Assembly: GCA_002344565.1 (NCBI GenBank)
Contig: DDTZ01000084.1
Span: 14,319 to 56,342, forward strand
From: Bdellovibrionaceae bacterium UBA2351
GTDB taxonomy: Bacteria; Bdellovibrionota; Bdellovibrionia; Bdellovibrionales; Bdellovibrionaceae
Length of the DNA: 42,024 nucleotides
Direction: 5' to 3'
Every line of letters starts with the position of its first letter. Within the stretch, counting starts at the first letter, position 1. A program made the position numbers and the translations under genes. Positions 1 to 8,092 of the stretch are shown here, in pieces. The notes below the pieces were generated by a model. That model worked only from the letters and a program-made list of their open reading frames with translations, had not been told where the DNA came from and ran no database searches.

Positions 1-1
1 T

Positions 2-268
2 GATAAAATCAAAAAATATTATCACATTCGTGATGATCAGGATTTTAAAATTGAAAAATTTGACTCCGGTACAGTGATCAAAGATCATTACCATCACTTA
101 TTAGAAATTCGCATCATCACTGAAGGTCAATTGCTATGTAATATTTCTGGTAACCAATTGTTACTTCGACCGGGTGACCGTATCGAAATCCCGGCCAACA
201 CAAAGCATGCCTATAGCAATAACTACCCGGATTCATGCAGCTGCTTAGTTGGCTATTACTCGTTCTAA
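2..268 (+). CDS. Cupin-domain protein, C-terminal part (5' end outside window)
   Basis: The reading frame is open from the first bases of the window to the TAA at 266-268, so the true start lies upstream. The visible 88 residues have the cupin pattern: a His pair after a short beta strand (DHYHHLLEI), then a Gly-rich turn (LLLRPGDRIEIPANTKHAY), which is the second cupin motif with PxxxxH. Such small single-domain cupins bind a metal or small ligand, or form the sensor half of AraC-type regulators; no DNA-binding part is visible after the cupin. The stop codon directly abuts the stop codon of the convergent gene at 269. Substrate unknown. A GTG at 74 is an internal codon, not a likely start. 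Confidence 0.75.
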   Translation, partial: DKIKKYYHIRDDQDFKIEKFDSGTVIKDHYHHLLEIRIITEGQLLCNISGNQLLLRPGDRIEIPANTKHAYSNNYPDSCSCLVGYYSF

Positions 269-1132
269 TTACAAATCTAAAAATTTTGAAAAATCGCCAT
301 CTTTCATGATGGCCATATGATTAGTGATCACAACACGATGATCAACCACATTGGCAGCTACACCTTTCGTTAGCACATTATTAACGGCTTCTAGACCAAC
401 ACTCTTCGCGTCGCGAATATATATTTTCCCCTGATTTTGAACAACGGTATTTACTAAACTTTTTAAACCGTCTCGACCCACTAACTCTCCATTCACTAGC
501 CGCCCATAGTTCGCATCAAATAGCCCCATCGCTTTAATGCGTGAACAATCCCAAGACTTATCAGCACACATTTTACCAATCGCATTGAGCATTACATCGG
601 AACCACTGTGGCCGGAAACAGATACCGGTATTTTAGAGCGTATCCCCATCTGAGTTTCTAACTGCGTAACAAAGGCTGACCACTTGGGCGGGGTTGCGAG
701 CTCGTTTATGTATGTCTTCACCTTACCACGACTTTCAGGAACGACTAAAATGTTCTGCCGGGTAGACTCAGCGAGCATGTGCGCATAGTTTCCATTTTTT
801 TCACTGAAGGGATAGTTCCAAGCCTTTTCACCCTGCTCATCATTATAGTGACCATGAAAATGAATTTTTAAACCCGTAGGGGCTTTCATATCTGACTTGA
901 AATAGATACGCACAGGTTCAGAATAACCTGATACTTTTCCACGACATTGATACACAACGCCCTTTAATTCACAGTTCATGTCAGAATTAGATAGCAGTAA
1001 ATTCTGCCTACAAAATTTTGCAAACGCCGATGCTGTTTGCATCGTTGAGCTAGGCGTACAGGCCTGCGCCAAGGATTGTCGCGGCAGCAATAAAGTGTAG
1101 ACAAACAAACAGATTAAAATAATAGTTTTCAT
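269..1132 (-). CDS. Secreted alpha/beta-hydrolase-like protein of unknown substrate
   Basis: 287 residues. Residues 1-23 form a signal peptide ending in a typical Ala-X-Ala cut region (SLAQA), so the protein should be exported. An HFHGH segment at 91-95 resembles the oxyanion-hole strand of alpha/beta hydrolases. GHSGS at 174-178 resembles a nucleophile elbow with Ser176, although the last position is Ser rather than the usual Gly. A GLFDANYG strand near residue 203 could carry the acid. Five cysteines in the first 65 residues suggest disulfides. I do not recognise a named family; esterase or peptidase activity is inference from the fold-like motifs. It is transcribed away from the DUF885 peptidase gene starting at 1188, with a shared promoter region of about 55 bp. 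Confidence 0.75.
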   Translation of the reverse strand: MKTIILICLFVYTLLLPRQSLAQACTPSSTMQTASAFAKFCRQNLLLSNSDMNCELKGVVYQCRGKVSGYSEPVRIYFKSDMKAPTGLKIHFHGHYNDEQGEKAWNYPFSEKNGNYAHMLAESTRQNILVVPESRGKVKTYINELATPPKWSAFVTQLETQMGIRSKIPVSVSGHSGSDVMLNAIGKMCADKSWDCSRIKAMGLFDANYGRLVNGELVGRDGLKSLVNTVVQNQGKIYIRDAKSVGLEAVNNVLTKGVAANVVDHRVVITNHMAIMKDGDFSKFLDL

Positions 1133-1187
1133 GTATCTATTCTATATTAACCACAAATCGCGTAAAAAACGAATACGAGGTAGAAAA

Positions 1188-3044
1188 ATGAGATCTCAGT
1201 CTAAGGTAATGAACCCACTTATTTTAACACTCTCTAGCCTATTAATTTCTTTTGTTGTTGTCGGGCTAGCCCACGCTAACGAAATTAAGTACCCAGCTAT
1301 CGCCGAATGCGAATCGCAAATTCAAAAATTGGCGAGCGTTGCCGATCAAAACAAAAAGCTAAATCAAAGTCTGGATTTCATCTGGGGCCAATGGATGAAG
1401 GAATACCCTGAATGGGCAACCTACCTGGCCTACCCTGGACACGATAATCGCTGGAGCGATCGTTCCATGGCGACAATCCAAAAGCGTAAACACTTACCAA
1501 AGTGTCACGAACAGTTGCTTTCAAAAATCAACGCTAAGAAATTAAATGAGCAGGGCAAACTTACGTTAAAACTGATAACAAAAAAAATTAAAACCCAACT
1601 TGAAGCTACTGTGTTTCCGTCTGAGTTTTTAATCGTCGATCAATTGGGCGGAGCTCATATGGACGTCGTGGATTTAATGATGAGTGCTCCAAAATTGACT
1701 TTGAAGGACTATGAAGATCGCTTGGCTCGATTGGAATCGTTTCCTACGTACGTCGAACAAACGATGGCTCTTTTAGAAGAGGGGCTTAAGCGCAAAATTA
1801 CACCGGTAAAATTTTTGATGGAGTCGGTGCCAAAGCAGTTCGATACCGTTCTGACCAAAGATGCGAAATCAAATCCTATCTATACAGTTTTTGCGGACAT
1901 GCCTGAATCAATGGATGCCGGGGCCAAGACAGCTATGATGGCCCGCGCAGAAAAATTAATTTCTGAAAATGTCATCCCAAGCTTAGCAAAACTAAAAACA
2001 TTCATCGTGAACAAATATATTCCAGGTTGCCGCACAGATATCGCTATAACTTCGTTTCCAAATGGCGACAAGTGGTATGAATATTTGGTTAAAGATCACA
2101 CCACAACGAACTTAACAGCAAAGCAAATTCACGAGATGGGTTTAGCGGAAGTAGCTCGTATCAACAAAGATATGGATGCTGTTCGTGCTAAATTAAAATT
2201 CAAAGGAACTAAAGCTGAGTTTCACAAATTCATTCAAACAGATTCACAGTTCTTTTTTACAAATCCAAAAGACTTGATTAGTGAGTACCGCAGTATTGCT
2301 AAACAAATTGATCCAGAACTACCACGTCTATTTTCAAAAATGCCCGAATTGCCCTATGGTGTTCGCGAAATGCCGGCCTACAAAGCGGCTAACTCACCGA
2401 CTGCCTATTACTACGGCGGTAGTTTAAAATCAGGACGCGCCGGATATTTTGAAGCTAACACCTACAATTTAAAATCACGTCCTAAATGGGAAATGGAAGT
2501 TCTAACAGTACACGAAGCTGTTCCAGGACATCACTTACAAATCTCGATCGCACAAGAACTGGGTGATTTGCCAGAGTTCAGAAAAAATGAAGGCTATACG
2601 GCATTTGTGGAAGGCTGGGGATTATACTCCGAAAGCCTGGGCGACGAAATGGGCTTATACAAAGATTTGTACTCTAAATACGGCCAGCATTCGTATGAAA
2701 TGTGGCGCGCCGTTCGTTTGGTAGTAGATACAGGTATGCACTCAATGGGTTGGTCAAAACAAAAAGCGCTAGACTACTTCATGGACAACATTCCTAAAGA
2801 TCGCCTGCAATCGGAAAACGAAATCGATCGTTATATCACTTGGCCAGGACAAGCTTTGGCCTACAAAATTGGCGAGCTGAAATTTAAAGAAATGAAAAAA
2901 CGTGCGCAAGATAAACTGCAAGCTAAATTTGATATTCGCGAATTTCACAAAGAAGTTTTGGGCAAAGGTGCTTTGCCGATGGATATCCTAGAAGAAGAAT
3001 TCAATAACTGGTTAGCACGCAAGCAAACCAACAAATTAAACTAA
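1188..3044 (+). CDS. DUF885 family secreted metallopeptidase
   Basis: 618 residues from the ATG at 1188. I prefer this to the in-frame ATG at 1131 because it has a GAGGT Shine-Dalgarno about 6 bases upstream, and it starts a clear signal peptide ending in GLAHA. The earlier ATG would also overlap the start of the divergent gene. DUF885 proteins are zinc peptidase-like. The signature HEAVPGHH is present at about residues 442-449, followed by the conserved FVEGWGLYSE helix that supplies the Glu, and by an MHSMGWS segment. All key residues appear intact. Likely role is periplasmic or secreted peptide degradation. The dienelactone hydrolase gene follows 12 bases later, so the two form an operon. 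Confidence 0.9.
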   Translation: MRSQSKVMNPLILTLSSLLISFVVVGLAHANEIKYPAIAECESQIQKLASVADQNKKLNQSLDFIWGQWMKEYPEWATYLAYPGHDNRWSDRSMATIQKRKHLPKCHEQLLSKINAKKLNEQGKLTLKLITKKIKTQLEATVFPSEFLIVDQLGGAHMDVVDLMMSAPKLTLKDYEDRLARLESFPTYVEQTMALLEEGLKRKITPVKFLMESVPKQFDTVLTKDAKSNPIYTVFADMPESMDAGAKTAMMARAEKLISENVIPSLAKLKTFIVNKYIPGCRTDIAITSFPNGDKWYEYLVKDHTTTNLTAKQIHEMGLAEVARINKDMDAVRAKLKFKGTKAEFHKFIQTDSQFFFTNPKDLISEYRSIAKQIDPELPRLFSKMPELPYGVREMPAYKAANSPTAYYYGGSLKSGRAGYFEANTYNLKSRPKWEMEVLTVHEAVPGHHLQISIAQELGDLPEFRKNEGYTAFVEGWGLYSESLGDEMGLYKDLYSKYGQHSYEMWRAVRLVVDTGMHSMGWSKQKALDYFMDNIPKDRLQSENEIDRYITWPGQALAYKIGELKFKEMKKRAQDKLQAKFDIREFHKEVLGKGALPMDILEEEFNNWLARKQTNKLN

Positions 3045-3056
3045 AGGAAGTTACAG

Positions 3057-3833
3057 ATGAAAGCATTACTTACGGCAATCCTATTTTTAGTTTCTATTGA
3101 AACGTTCGCAAATGGTTTAGGTAAAACCGTTGTGTATAAAGAAAAAGACACGGAACTAGAAGGCTACATAGCCGAAACACCCATCAAAAAGAAAAAAGTT
3201 CCTGGATTCATCATCGTGCACGATTGGATGGGTCTATCAGACGACAACAAACAAGAAGTTGAAAAACTAGCCGACAAAGGCGCGGTGGCTCTGGCTGTTG
3301 ATATCTACGGCAAAGGTGTGCGACCAAAAAACGCAGACGAAGCGGGAAAAACAGCAGGGATCTACAAAAAAGATCGCGCACTTTTAAAAGAACGCATCAA
3401 AGCTGGCTATAAGTTACTTTTAGAAAACAAAAAAGTCGATCCAAAGAAAATCGTAGTGCTGGGCTACTGCTTTGGCGGCATGACGGCTTTAGATTTAGCT
3501 CGCACAGGGGCTGACCTTGCGGGTGTTGTAACGTATCACGGAAATCTAGATTCAGTCGACCCAAAGGAAGCCAAAAACATCAAAGCGAAAGTGCTAGTTC
3601 TTCATGGCGCCATCGATCCTTATGTTCCAGCAACTCAGGTCGATGCCTTTCAAAAAGAAATGGATGAAGCAAAAGTGGACTACCAAATTGTAAAATACAG
3701 CGGCGCGGTTCATTCATTCACAAATAAAAAAGCCGGAACAGATATTTCTAAAGGAGCTGCTTACAATGCCGTAGCAGACGCACGCGCTCGCAAACAGTTT
3801 GATTCATTCATTGCTGAAATTTTGGCTTTGTAA
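3057..3833 (+). CDS. Secreted dienelactone hydrolase family protein
   Basis: 258 residues with an N-terminal signal peptide (about residues 1-18, ending ETFANG). The dienelactone hydrolase fold is shown by GYCFGG with nucleophile Cys138, by Asp187 in LHGAIDPYVP and by His219 in GAVHSF, so the Cys-Asp-His triad is complete. Known family members cleave lactones or act as broad esterases; the substrate here is unknown. It lies 12 bases after the DUF885 peptidase with a good ribosome site (AAGGAAG), so the two genes are probably co-transcribed and co-secreted. A strong hairpin terminator follows at 3861-3886. Confidence 0.9.
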   Translation: MKALLTAILFLVSIETFANGLGKTVVYKEKDTELEGYIAETPIKKKKVPGFIIVHDWMGLSDDNKQEVEKLADKGAVALAVDIYGKGVRPKNADEAGKTAGIYKKDRALLKERIKAGYKLLLENKKVDPKKIVVLGYCFGGMTALDLARTGADLAGVVTYHGNLDSVDPKEAKNIKAKVLVLHGAIDPYVPATQVDAFQKEMDEAKVDYQIVKYSGAVHSFTNKKAGTDISKGAAYNAVADARARKQFDSFIAEILAL

Positions 3834-3860
3834 ATTAAAAGTATTCACCTAAACAAATAA

Positions 3861-3886
3861 AAAAGGGAGCCATTGGCTCCCTTTTT
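3861..3886. terminator. Bidirectional intrinsic terminator
   Basis: A perfect GGGAGCC / GGCTCCC stem with a 3-base loop, preceded by a run of A and followed by a run of T. It can therefore end transcripts from both sides. It sits between the convergent dienelactone hydrolase and zinc peptidase genes. Confidence 0.85.
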
Positions 3887-3908
3887 ATTAACTCTGTAGA
3901 TTCTAGAA

Positions 3909-4826
3909 CTACATTCTAGCTTTGTACCAGCATGAAGGACGTAAGCCTACTTCGAAGCCGCTGGCCTTCGTACACGATGTCATTGCGGCTTGTTTTTCTG
4001 CCGCGATACCTTTTTTACCACCCGGTAATTTTTTACCAGGAACTACATGATCGTTCCAACCCATTGGACAAATAGCGCCTTGTAGATAGGTGTCTAAACG
4101 ACATTGTGCTTCTGGGTGACCAGAATATGTCGCTCCAACAACAGATTGGCTAGGCGTGTGTAACTGCGGGCTGCCACGTTTACTGAGTGACGCTAAAACA
4201 TCCGCCAATGCTTCTGATGCCGTCACCGTGCGATAGCACAGATTCTGATCAGCTTCCTTAGTCCATACTTTATCACATTCGGCTTTAACTTGAGCCGATG
4301 CGGTTGAGCGGAAGACTTCGTTTTGCTTTACTTGGTTTCCCCAAATTTTACGAGAGCACACTTGAGTTGCATAATAGTCAGATTCACCTTCATTTGCTAC
4401 CCAATCCATACCAAGAATTGCCGCCAAGCCTGTTTGCGCAAACGGAAAACCAGCCAAGTGATGGCCAATTTCATGGCAAACGACTAACGCGATCCCATCT
4501 TTTGTCATGGACGGATGACGAGCTAACCCACCTGTGATCACCACTTGCCAGCTGCCGAACATTTTTTTCGCAAAGGCATTGGGTGTGTCGCTACCCCATT
4601 GCGCATTGATATTCAAATTTCCACCTAACTTTTTAGCGATAGGTTTGTAAATCGTTTCAATATTCTTAACGATCTGTGTGAACTCGACGGGCTCCGTTAA
4701 CGGCGAGTTCGTAGCATCATTCAAGTCGATGGGACCTGACAACTCCTCTGGAACAAAGACCGCATGAGCTTGAAAACTCACTAGTAAAGATATAGCAATA
4801 GCTATCGATTTGATAAAACGAGACAT
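3909..4826 (-). CDS. Secreted M48-like zinc metallopeptidase
   Basis: 305 residues from the ATG at 4826. This start has a GGAGGG ribosome site 6 bases upstream and opens a signal peptide ending in SFQAHA; in-frame ATGs further upstream lack both. The zinc-binding HExxH appears as HEIGHH at residues 118-123, followed by a Gly-Phe turn and by a GESDYYATQVC segment whose Glu is the likely third ligand, as in M48-type gluzincins. A cysteine-rich C-terminus (CRLDTYLQGAICP and more) suggests disulfides outside the cytoplasm. The exact substrate is unknown. It converges on the dienelactone hydrolase gene across a shared terminator. Confidence 0.8.
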   Translation of the reverse strand: MSRFIKSIAIAISLLVSFQAHAVFVPEELSGPIDLNDATNSPLTEPVEFTQIVKNIETIYKPIAKKLGGNLNINAQWGSDTPNAFAKKMFGSWQVVITGGLARHPSMTKDGIALVVCHEIGHHLAGFPFAQTGLAAILGMDWVANEGESDYYATQVCSRKIWGNQVKQNEVFRSTASAQVKAECDKVWTKEADQNLCYRTVTASEALADVLASLSKRGSPQLHTPSQSVVGATYSGHPEAQCRLDTYLQGAICPMGWNDHVVPGKKLPGGKKGIAAEKQAAMTSCTKASGFEVGLRPSCWYKARM

Positions 4827-4926
4827 ATTCCCTCCATGATATAAAAAACCGAAAGTCCTTAAAAATACCCCTTGGACAATCGGCATGTATGAAATCATCA
4901 TGCGCGACTTATCAACGTGTCTAGCT

Positions 4927-4963
4927 TTTTTTTAAGCGTTTGTTTGAAAAACGCTTGAAAAAA
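4927..4963. repeat. Hairpin flanked by T-run and A-run in a divergent promoter region
   Basis: AAGCGTTT at 4934-4941 pairs with AAACGCTT at 4949-4956. The T-run before and the A-run after extend the stem to about 14 pairs with one bulge. It sits between divergent genes starting at 4826 and 5044. There is no U-run after the stem on either strand, so it is not a normal terminator; it could be an operator-like or UTR structure. Confidence 0.4.
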
Positions 4964-5043
4964 TGAATATTTGCCTTTCCTGTTGACCGTTTTGAAAAGT
5001 TGTAGTGATAGTCAGCTTATAGATACGATTTGTTGGAGGATTT

Positions 5044-5310
5044 ATGAAACTAGCTATTCTTGTGCTTGTGGGCGCAGCTTTGTCTCAAGCGACTACTGCC
5101 GAGACTATTTGCGGCCGCGTAGTCAAATTTGAAACGCTAAAAAACTCGACACTTACGCTGGTAACGTTTGATTCTGGTAAATTTGTGAAAATGGTTTCGG
5201 ACGATTTTTCTAACGGCAAATGCGAGTCGGCTTTAACGGGCGAGCTTACACTTTGTGTTGAAAAAACTGCCAAAAGTGAAATCTACCAGTACTCTTCTAT
5301 GTGGAAATAG
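5044..5310 (+). CDS. Small secreted protein of unknown function
   Basis: 88 residues. The ATG has a strong GGAGG site 6 bases upstream. Residues 1-18 form a signal peptide (MKLAILVLVGAALSQATTA), leaving a mature protein of about 70 residues. Three cysteines are visible (ETICG, GKCES, LTLCV), so at least one disulfide is possible. The pattern of short beta strands (RVVKFETLKNSTLTLVTF) suggests a small beta fold. I recognise no family. It is followed 18 bases later by the DUF2132 gene, which probably shares its transcript. Confidence 0.65.
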   Translation: MKLAILVLVGAALSQATTAETICGRVVKFETLKNSTLTLVTFDSGKFVKMVSDDFSNGKCESALTGELTLCVEKTAKSEIYQYSSMWK

Positions 5311-5328
5311 GATACGTACCAGTCCACG

Positions 5329-5589
5329 ATGAACGAGGATAAAAAGAAACCAATCCGCAGAGAACCTCCAGAGGGTGTCACCTTAGAAATGATGGTAGAA
5401 GCCCTGGTCGCCAACTACGGATGGCAACGCCTAAGCGAAAAAATCCGCATCAACTGCTTCATAGAAAACCCCAGTATCAAATCCAGCCTAAAATTCCTGC
5501 GAAAAACCCCATGGGCCCGAACAAAAGTAGAACAACTCTACATCTGGCGCGCCAAAACCGGCTGGGACCCAAGAGACAACACCAAATAA
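5329..5589 (+). CDS. VF530 family (DUF2132) small protein, putative DNA-binding
   Basis: 86 residues matching the VF530/DUF2132 family over nearly its full length. Visible features are LEMMVEALVANYGW, the central CFIENPSIKSSLKFLRKTPWAR block and the LYIWRA tail. The family is a small helical fold related to DNA-binding domains, but its cell role is not established. The TAA stop at 5587-5589 overlaps the first bases of the inverted repeat that bounds the RAYT unit, so the element lies exactly at the 3' end of this gene. The last five residues (DPRDNTK end) may have been set before insertion. Confidence 0.85.
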   Translation: MNEDKKKPIRREPPEGVTLEMMVEALVANYGWQRLSEKIRINCFIENPSIKSSLKFLRKTPWARTKVEQLYIWRAKTGWDPRDNTK

Positions 5590-5607
5590 GGTACCAGCTC
5601 CTAAAAG
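5588..5607 (+). repeat. Left terminal inverted repeat of the RAYT unit
   Basis: Sequence AAGGTACCAGCTCCTAAAAG. It overlaps the TAA stop of the DUF2132 gene and matches the right end at 6367-6386 and both ends of the 33758-33915 element. Confidence 0.85.
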
Positions 5608-5684
5608 TCCGACGCTTCGCACTCGAATCTGAGGACGTCGACGGAGGCGCCTACCCTCGCACACCTTTTGCTTTTCTCTACGAG

Positions 5685-6323
5685 ATGCCGAGATGTAAAA
5701 CGATACTTCAATCAGAATTTCCCTACAATATTTCCGCGCGTTGTATAAACCAAGAGTGGTTTACCCTTCCGATGAATCGAGTTTGGAATATCATGTGCGA
5801 AGAACTCACATATGCCATTAAAGATAAAAACTTAGTTGTACACAGCTTTGTTTTAATGAGTAACCATTTCCACTTGATTGCTTCGACTCCGAATGCAAAC
5901 ATCAGCTCATGCATGCTTCAGTTTATGCGCCGAACTAGCCTTCGTCTCACTCGTGAAGGAAATCGCATCAACGAAACTTTTGCCGGACGCCACTACAAAT
6001 GTATTCTTCAACATCCAAATTATTTTTTAAACGCATACAAATATAACTATCGGAATCCCGTATCGGCTGGAGTTTGCACGCGAGTTGAGAGCTACCCCTT
6101 TAGCACTTTACCGATGAAGCTGGGATTGACTGATATCAAATTGCCTTTAGCCGAAGACACCACTCTAAAAAGCGATTTGAAAGGAACTCTCGAGTGGCTG
6201 AATACCGATATAGATCCACTTAGAAAAACCGCACTTCGATTTGGTTTTCGGCACCAATTTTTCAGATCACGAATCAATAAACATAATAAGCAGCCTATTA
6301 TCAGCATGACAGATCGAATTTAG
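5685..6323 (+). CDS. REP-associated tyrosine transposase (RAYT, Y1/HUH family)
   Basis: 212 residues from the ATG at 5685. The frame is open further upstream, but that stretch overlaps the DUF2132 gene in another frame and the inverted repeat, so it is not translated as protein here. The HUH metal motif is HFH at residues 61-63 (VLMSNHFHLIA). The catalytic Tyr is probably Tyr120 in YKYNYRNPVSAGV, which corresponds to the family's YIxxNPxxAG block. RAYTs cut and join single-stranded DNA at palindromic repeats and are linked to REP/REPIN spread. Both motifs are intact, so it may be active. It stands alone inside matching inverted repeats; no partner gene is seen. Confidence 0.88.
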   Translation: MPRCKTILQSEFPYNISARCINQEWFTLPMNRVWNIMCEELTYAIKDKNLVVHSFVLMSNHFHLIASTPNANISSCMLQFMRRTSLRLTREGNRINETFAGRHYKCILQHPNYFLNAYKYNYRNPVSAGVCTRVESYPFSTLPMKLGLTDIKLPLAEDTTLKSDLKGTLEWLNTDIDPLRKTALRFGFRHQFFRSRINKHNKQPIISMTDRI

Positions 6324-6366
6324 AGAAAGAATACACGCTTGACTCTAGTTCCTATACTGTTGCGAC

Positions 6367-6386
6367 CTTTTAGGAGCTGGTACCTT
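6367..6386 (-). repeat. Right terminal inverted repeat of the RAYT unit
   Basis: Exact inverse of 5588-5607. It supplies the last codons (Lys-Gly-Thr-Ser-Ser) and the stop codon (6370-6372) of the convergent AhpD-like gene. Confidence 0.85.
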
Positions 6387-7005
6387 TTAGGACTTTGACT
6401 CTGGTTGATGGGTCGTAGCCGCCGAGTGCTAGGTTTTTACCTACAGTTTTGTGGTTTTCGTCGGAGAGAGGCTTTACGCCGTTGGCTGTGATCCAGCGGT
6501 TGTAGAAATTGAATAAGGCGCAGGCGGCGATAACGAAATAGAGGCTGCCGTCGTCCCAGCCGATTTTTTTCAGGGCTTGGATGTCGGATTCGCCTGTATC
6601 CGGCAGATTTAAAGTGATTTTTTGTACGTACCTTAAGAGAGCTTTTTCTTTCTCTGGTAGCGCTGATTTTTCCATATCATTTAACACCGACATTACAAAA
6701 TCATGATCGTTGTACATGGCCCCCGCTACCGCTGCATGCGATTTCATGCAGAAGTCACACTTGTTTAAATACGATGTATAAGCCGCGATCAATTCACGAA
6801 GCTTAGGCTCAATCGGAGCTTCTGTGTGCATGATGCCTTGAGTGAAGCGCGCTAAATGAATCGTATCCTCAGGACGATAGTTAAATAAATGCCATATTGG
6901 CCAAGGTTCGATGCCCTTTGCCTTTGTAGCATTAAGCAGATCTAAATACGGTCCCGGTTTTGGATTACTCTCTACATCTTTTAAATAAATAGGCGGTGCT
7001 TTCAT
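6370..7005 (-). CDS. Carboxymuconolactone decarboxylase / AhpD-like peroxidase-related protein
   Basis: 211 residues from the ATG at 7005. A TTG 18 bases upstream is also in frame, but neither start has a strong ribosome site. The AhpD-type redox motif CDFCMKSH is present, with Cys83, Cys86 and His90. This motif carries thiol-dependent hydroperoxide reduction in AhpD. The all-helical pattern and the later YFVIAACALFNFYNRW helix fit the uncharacterised peroxidase-related subfamily. The last five codons come from the RAYT inverted repeat, so the C-terminus may have been altered by the insertion. It lies about 70 bases downstream of a LysR gene on the same strand. Confidence 0.85.
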   Translation of the reverse strand: MKAPPIYLKDVESNPKPGPYLDLLNATKAKGIEPWPIWHLFNYRPEDTIHLARFTQGIMHTEAPIEPKLRELIAAYTSYLNKCDFCMKSHAAVAGAMYNDHDFVMSVLNDMEKSALPEKEKALLRYVQKITLNLPDTGESDIQALKKIGWDDGSLYFVIAACALFNFYNRWITANGVKPLSDENHKTVGKNLALGGYDPSTRVKVLKGTSS

Positions 7006-7076
7006 GAACTCAATCAAAGCCAACTTCAGAATTCAAAGCAAGCGAATTTAATTTCAACTGTGCGCAAAGTTGAACA

Positions 7077-7979
7077 TCACTGAATTTCCAGTTTTGCCTT
7101 TCTTAAAAGCGCAATAACAAGCTCTGAACGACGGGTTTGTTTACGCCCTACCTTCTGGCACAAATAAATTGGACACGACGCAGGTTCATTCTTCAAGTCA
7201 AGCTCAACTAAATCGCCAGCATCTAGCTCGGGAAATACACAATGCCTTGGTAACACAGCAAACCCGACGCCTTCTTTTACGGCGTGAATTGCACCGGCCA
7301 ATGTGCCTATATGTAAAACGGGTTTAACTACATTAGTCTTAAACGACTTCAGCAAACCATTCTTCTTCATCCAGGTAGAAAAAAATAACTCCCACCCCGG
7401 ATAAGAAATAAATCGCGCGTGAGTTAAATCTTTAGATTTAAGCGTTTCAAAAATTTTCTTATCTGAAGCTAAGCACGAATACACTTCGTCCGAAAACTTA
7501 TCAAAGCGCAATTCCGGAGTTAGTTTGTCGCCTGTAATAAAACCGAAATCATAATGACCCGACAAAATTCCGTCTGCTGCTTGCAAGGCCGGTGTTATAT
7601 CGACCTCAAACTGAATATCAGGATACGTTACAATATCATGTACGATTTTTTTAAAATGTGGGGTCCACTGACAGCTCTCGGGCATGGCATAGCGAACTAA
7701 GCCTTTTGGTTTATTCGTATACTCAGTGACTTCATCACTGAATTTTCCCAGCTGATCAATCACCTCTTCAGCATAGATCGATAGCTTAAGTGCCACCTCT
7801 GTTGGAATTAAATCATGACCATGACGTTCAAATAACTTTTTCCCAATATCAGATTCTAACTTTGCGATCTGTTGGCTCACGGTTGGTTGAGTGATCTTTA
7901 AGTTCCGAGCCGCCATAGAGAAAGATTTACTTTTTATAACCTCTAAAAATATCCTGAAATTTCTAGTGTTTATATCCAT
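7077..7979 (-). CDS. LysR-family transcriptional regulator
   Basis: 300 residues, the usual LysR length. Residues 1-60 hold the winged helix-turn-helix (FLEVIKSKSFSMAARNLKITQPTVSQQIAKLE). The rest is the substrate-binding sensor domain, with the typical GVGFAVLPRHCV segment near residue 240. The ATG has an AGGAG site 9 bases upstream. It is divergent from the ABM-domain gene at 8093 and followed by the AhpD-like gene. LysR proteins commonly control divergent neighbours, so the ABM gene and the AhpD-like gene are likely targets. The ligand is unknown. Confidence 0.92.
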   Translation of the reverse strand: MDINTRNFRIFLEVIKSKSFSMAARNLKITQPTVSQQIAKLESDIGKKLFERHGHDLIPTEVALKLSIYAEEVIDQLGKFSDEVTEYTNKPKGLVRYAMPESCQWTPHFKKIVHDIVTYPDIQFEVDITPALQAADGILSGHYDFGFITGDKLTPELRFDKFSDEVYSCLASDKKIFETLKSKDLTHARFISYPGWELFFSTWMKKNGLLKSFKTNVVKPVLHIGTLAGAIHAVKEGVGFAVLPRHCVFPELDAGDLVELDLKNEPASCPIYLCQKVGRKQTRRSELVIALLRKAKLEIQ

Positions 7980-7999
7980 AGTAAACTCCTATAATAAGT

Positions 8000-8028
8000 A
8001 TATAAATTTCGCCAATTCCAAATTTCAA
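8000..8028 (-). promoter_or_regulatory. Candidate sigma70-type promoter for the LysR gene
   Basis: On the minus strand, TTGAAA (8023-8028) is followed by 17 bases and TTATAT (8000-8005). The start codon is about 20 bases downstream of the -10. It lies in the region shared with the divergent ABM gene, where LysR itself would be expected to bind. Confidence 0.45.
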
Positions 8029-8092
8029 GTTAGGTGTTTATAACCGTTCTTGTTCGGACGCAATAGCATAACAACAATAAGGAGTTTATTAT

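Larger units (their letters stand above)
5588..6386. mobile_element. RAYT-containing element bounded by 20-bp inverted repeats
   Basis: The unit is about 799 bp. The left end AAGGTACCAGCTCCTAAAAG (5588-5607) is repeated exactly in inverse orientation at 6367-6386. Between them lies one intact transposase gene of the Y1/HUH REP-associated type (5685-6323). The same end sequence, extended to 26 bp, bounds the 158-bp element at 33758-33915. Both ends touch stop codons of flanking genes. No target-site duplication is visible, as expected for HUH single-strand transposition. That the unit moves as a block is inference. Confidence 0.7.

Noticed and set aside
1131..1187. Longer start for the DUF885 peptidase
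   Set aside because: It would overlap the divergent gene start and place 19 very basic residues before the signal peptide; the ATG at 1188 has a ribosome site.
5421..5684. N-terminal extension of the RAYT reading frame
   Set aside because: The frame is open but overlaps the DUF2132 gene and the inverted repeat, its composition is unlike protein (Pro, Arg, Gln-rich), and the conserved domain starts at 5685.
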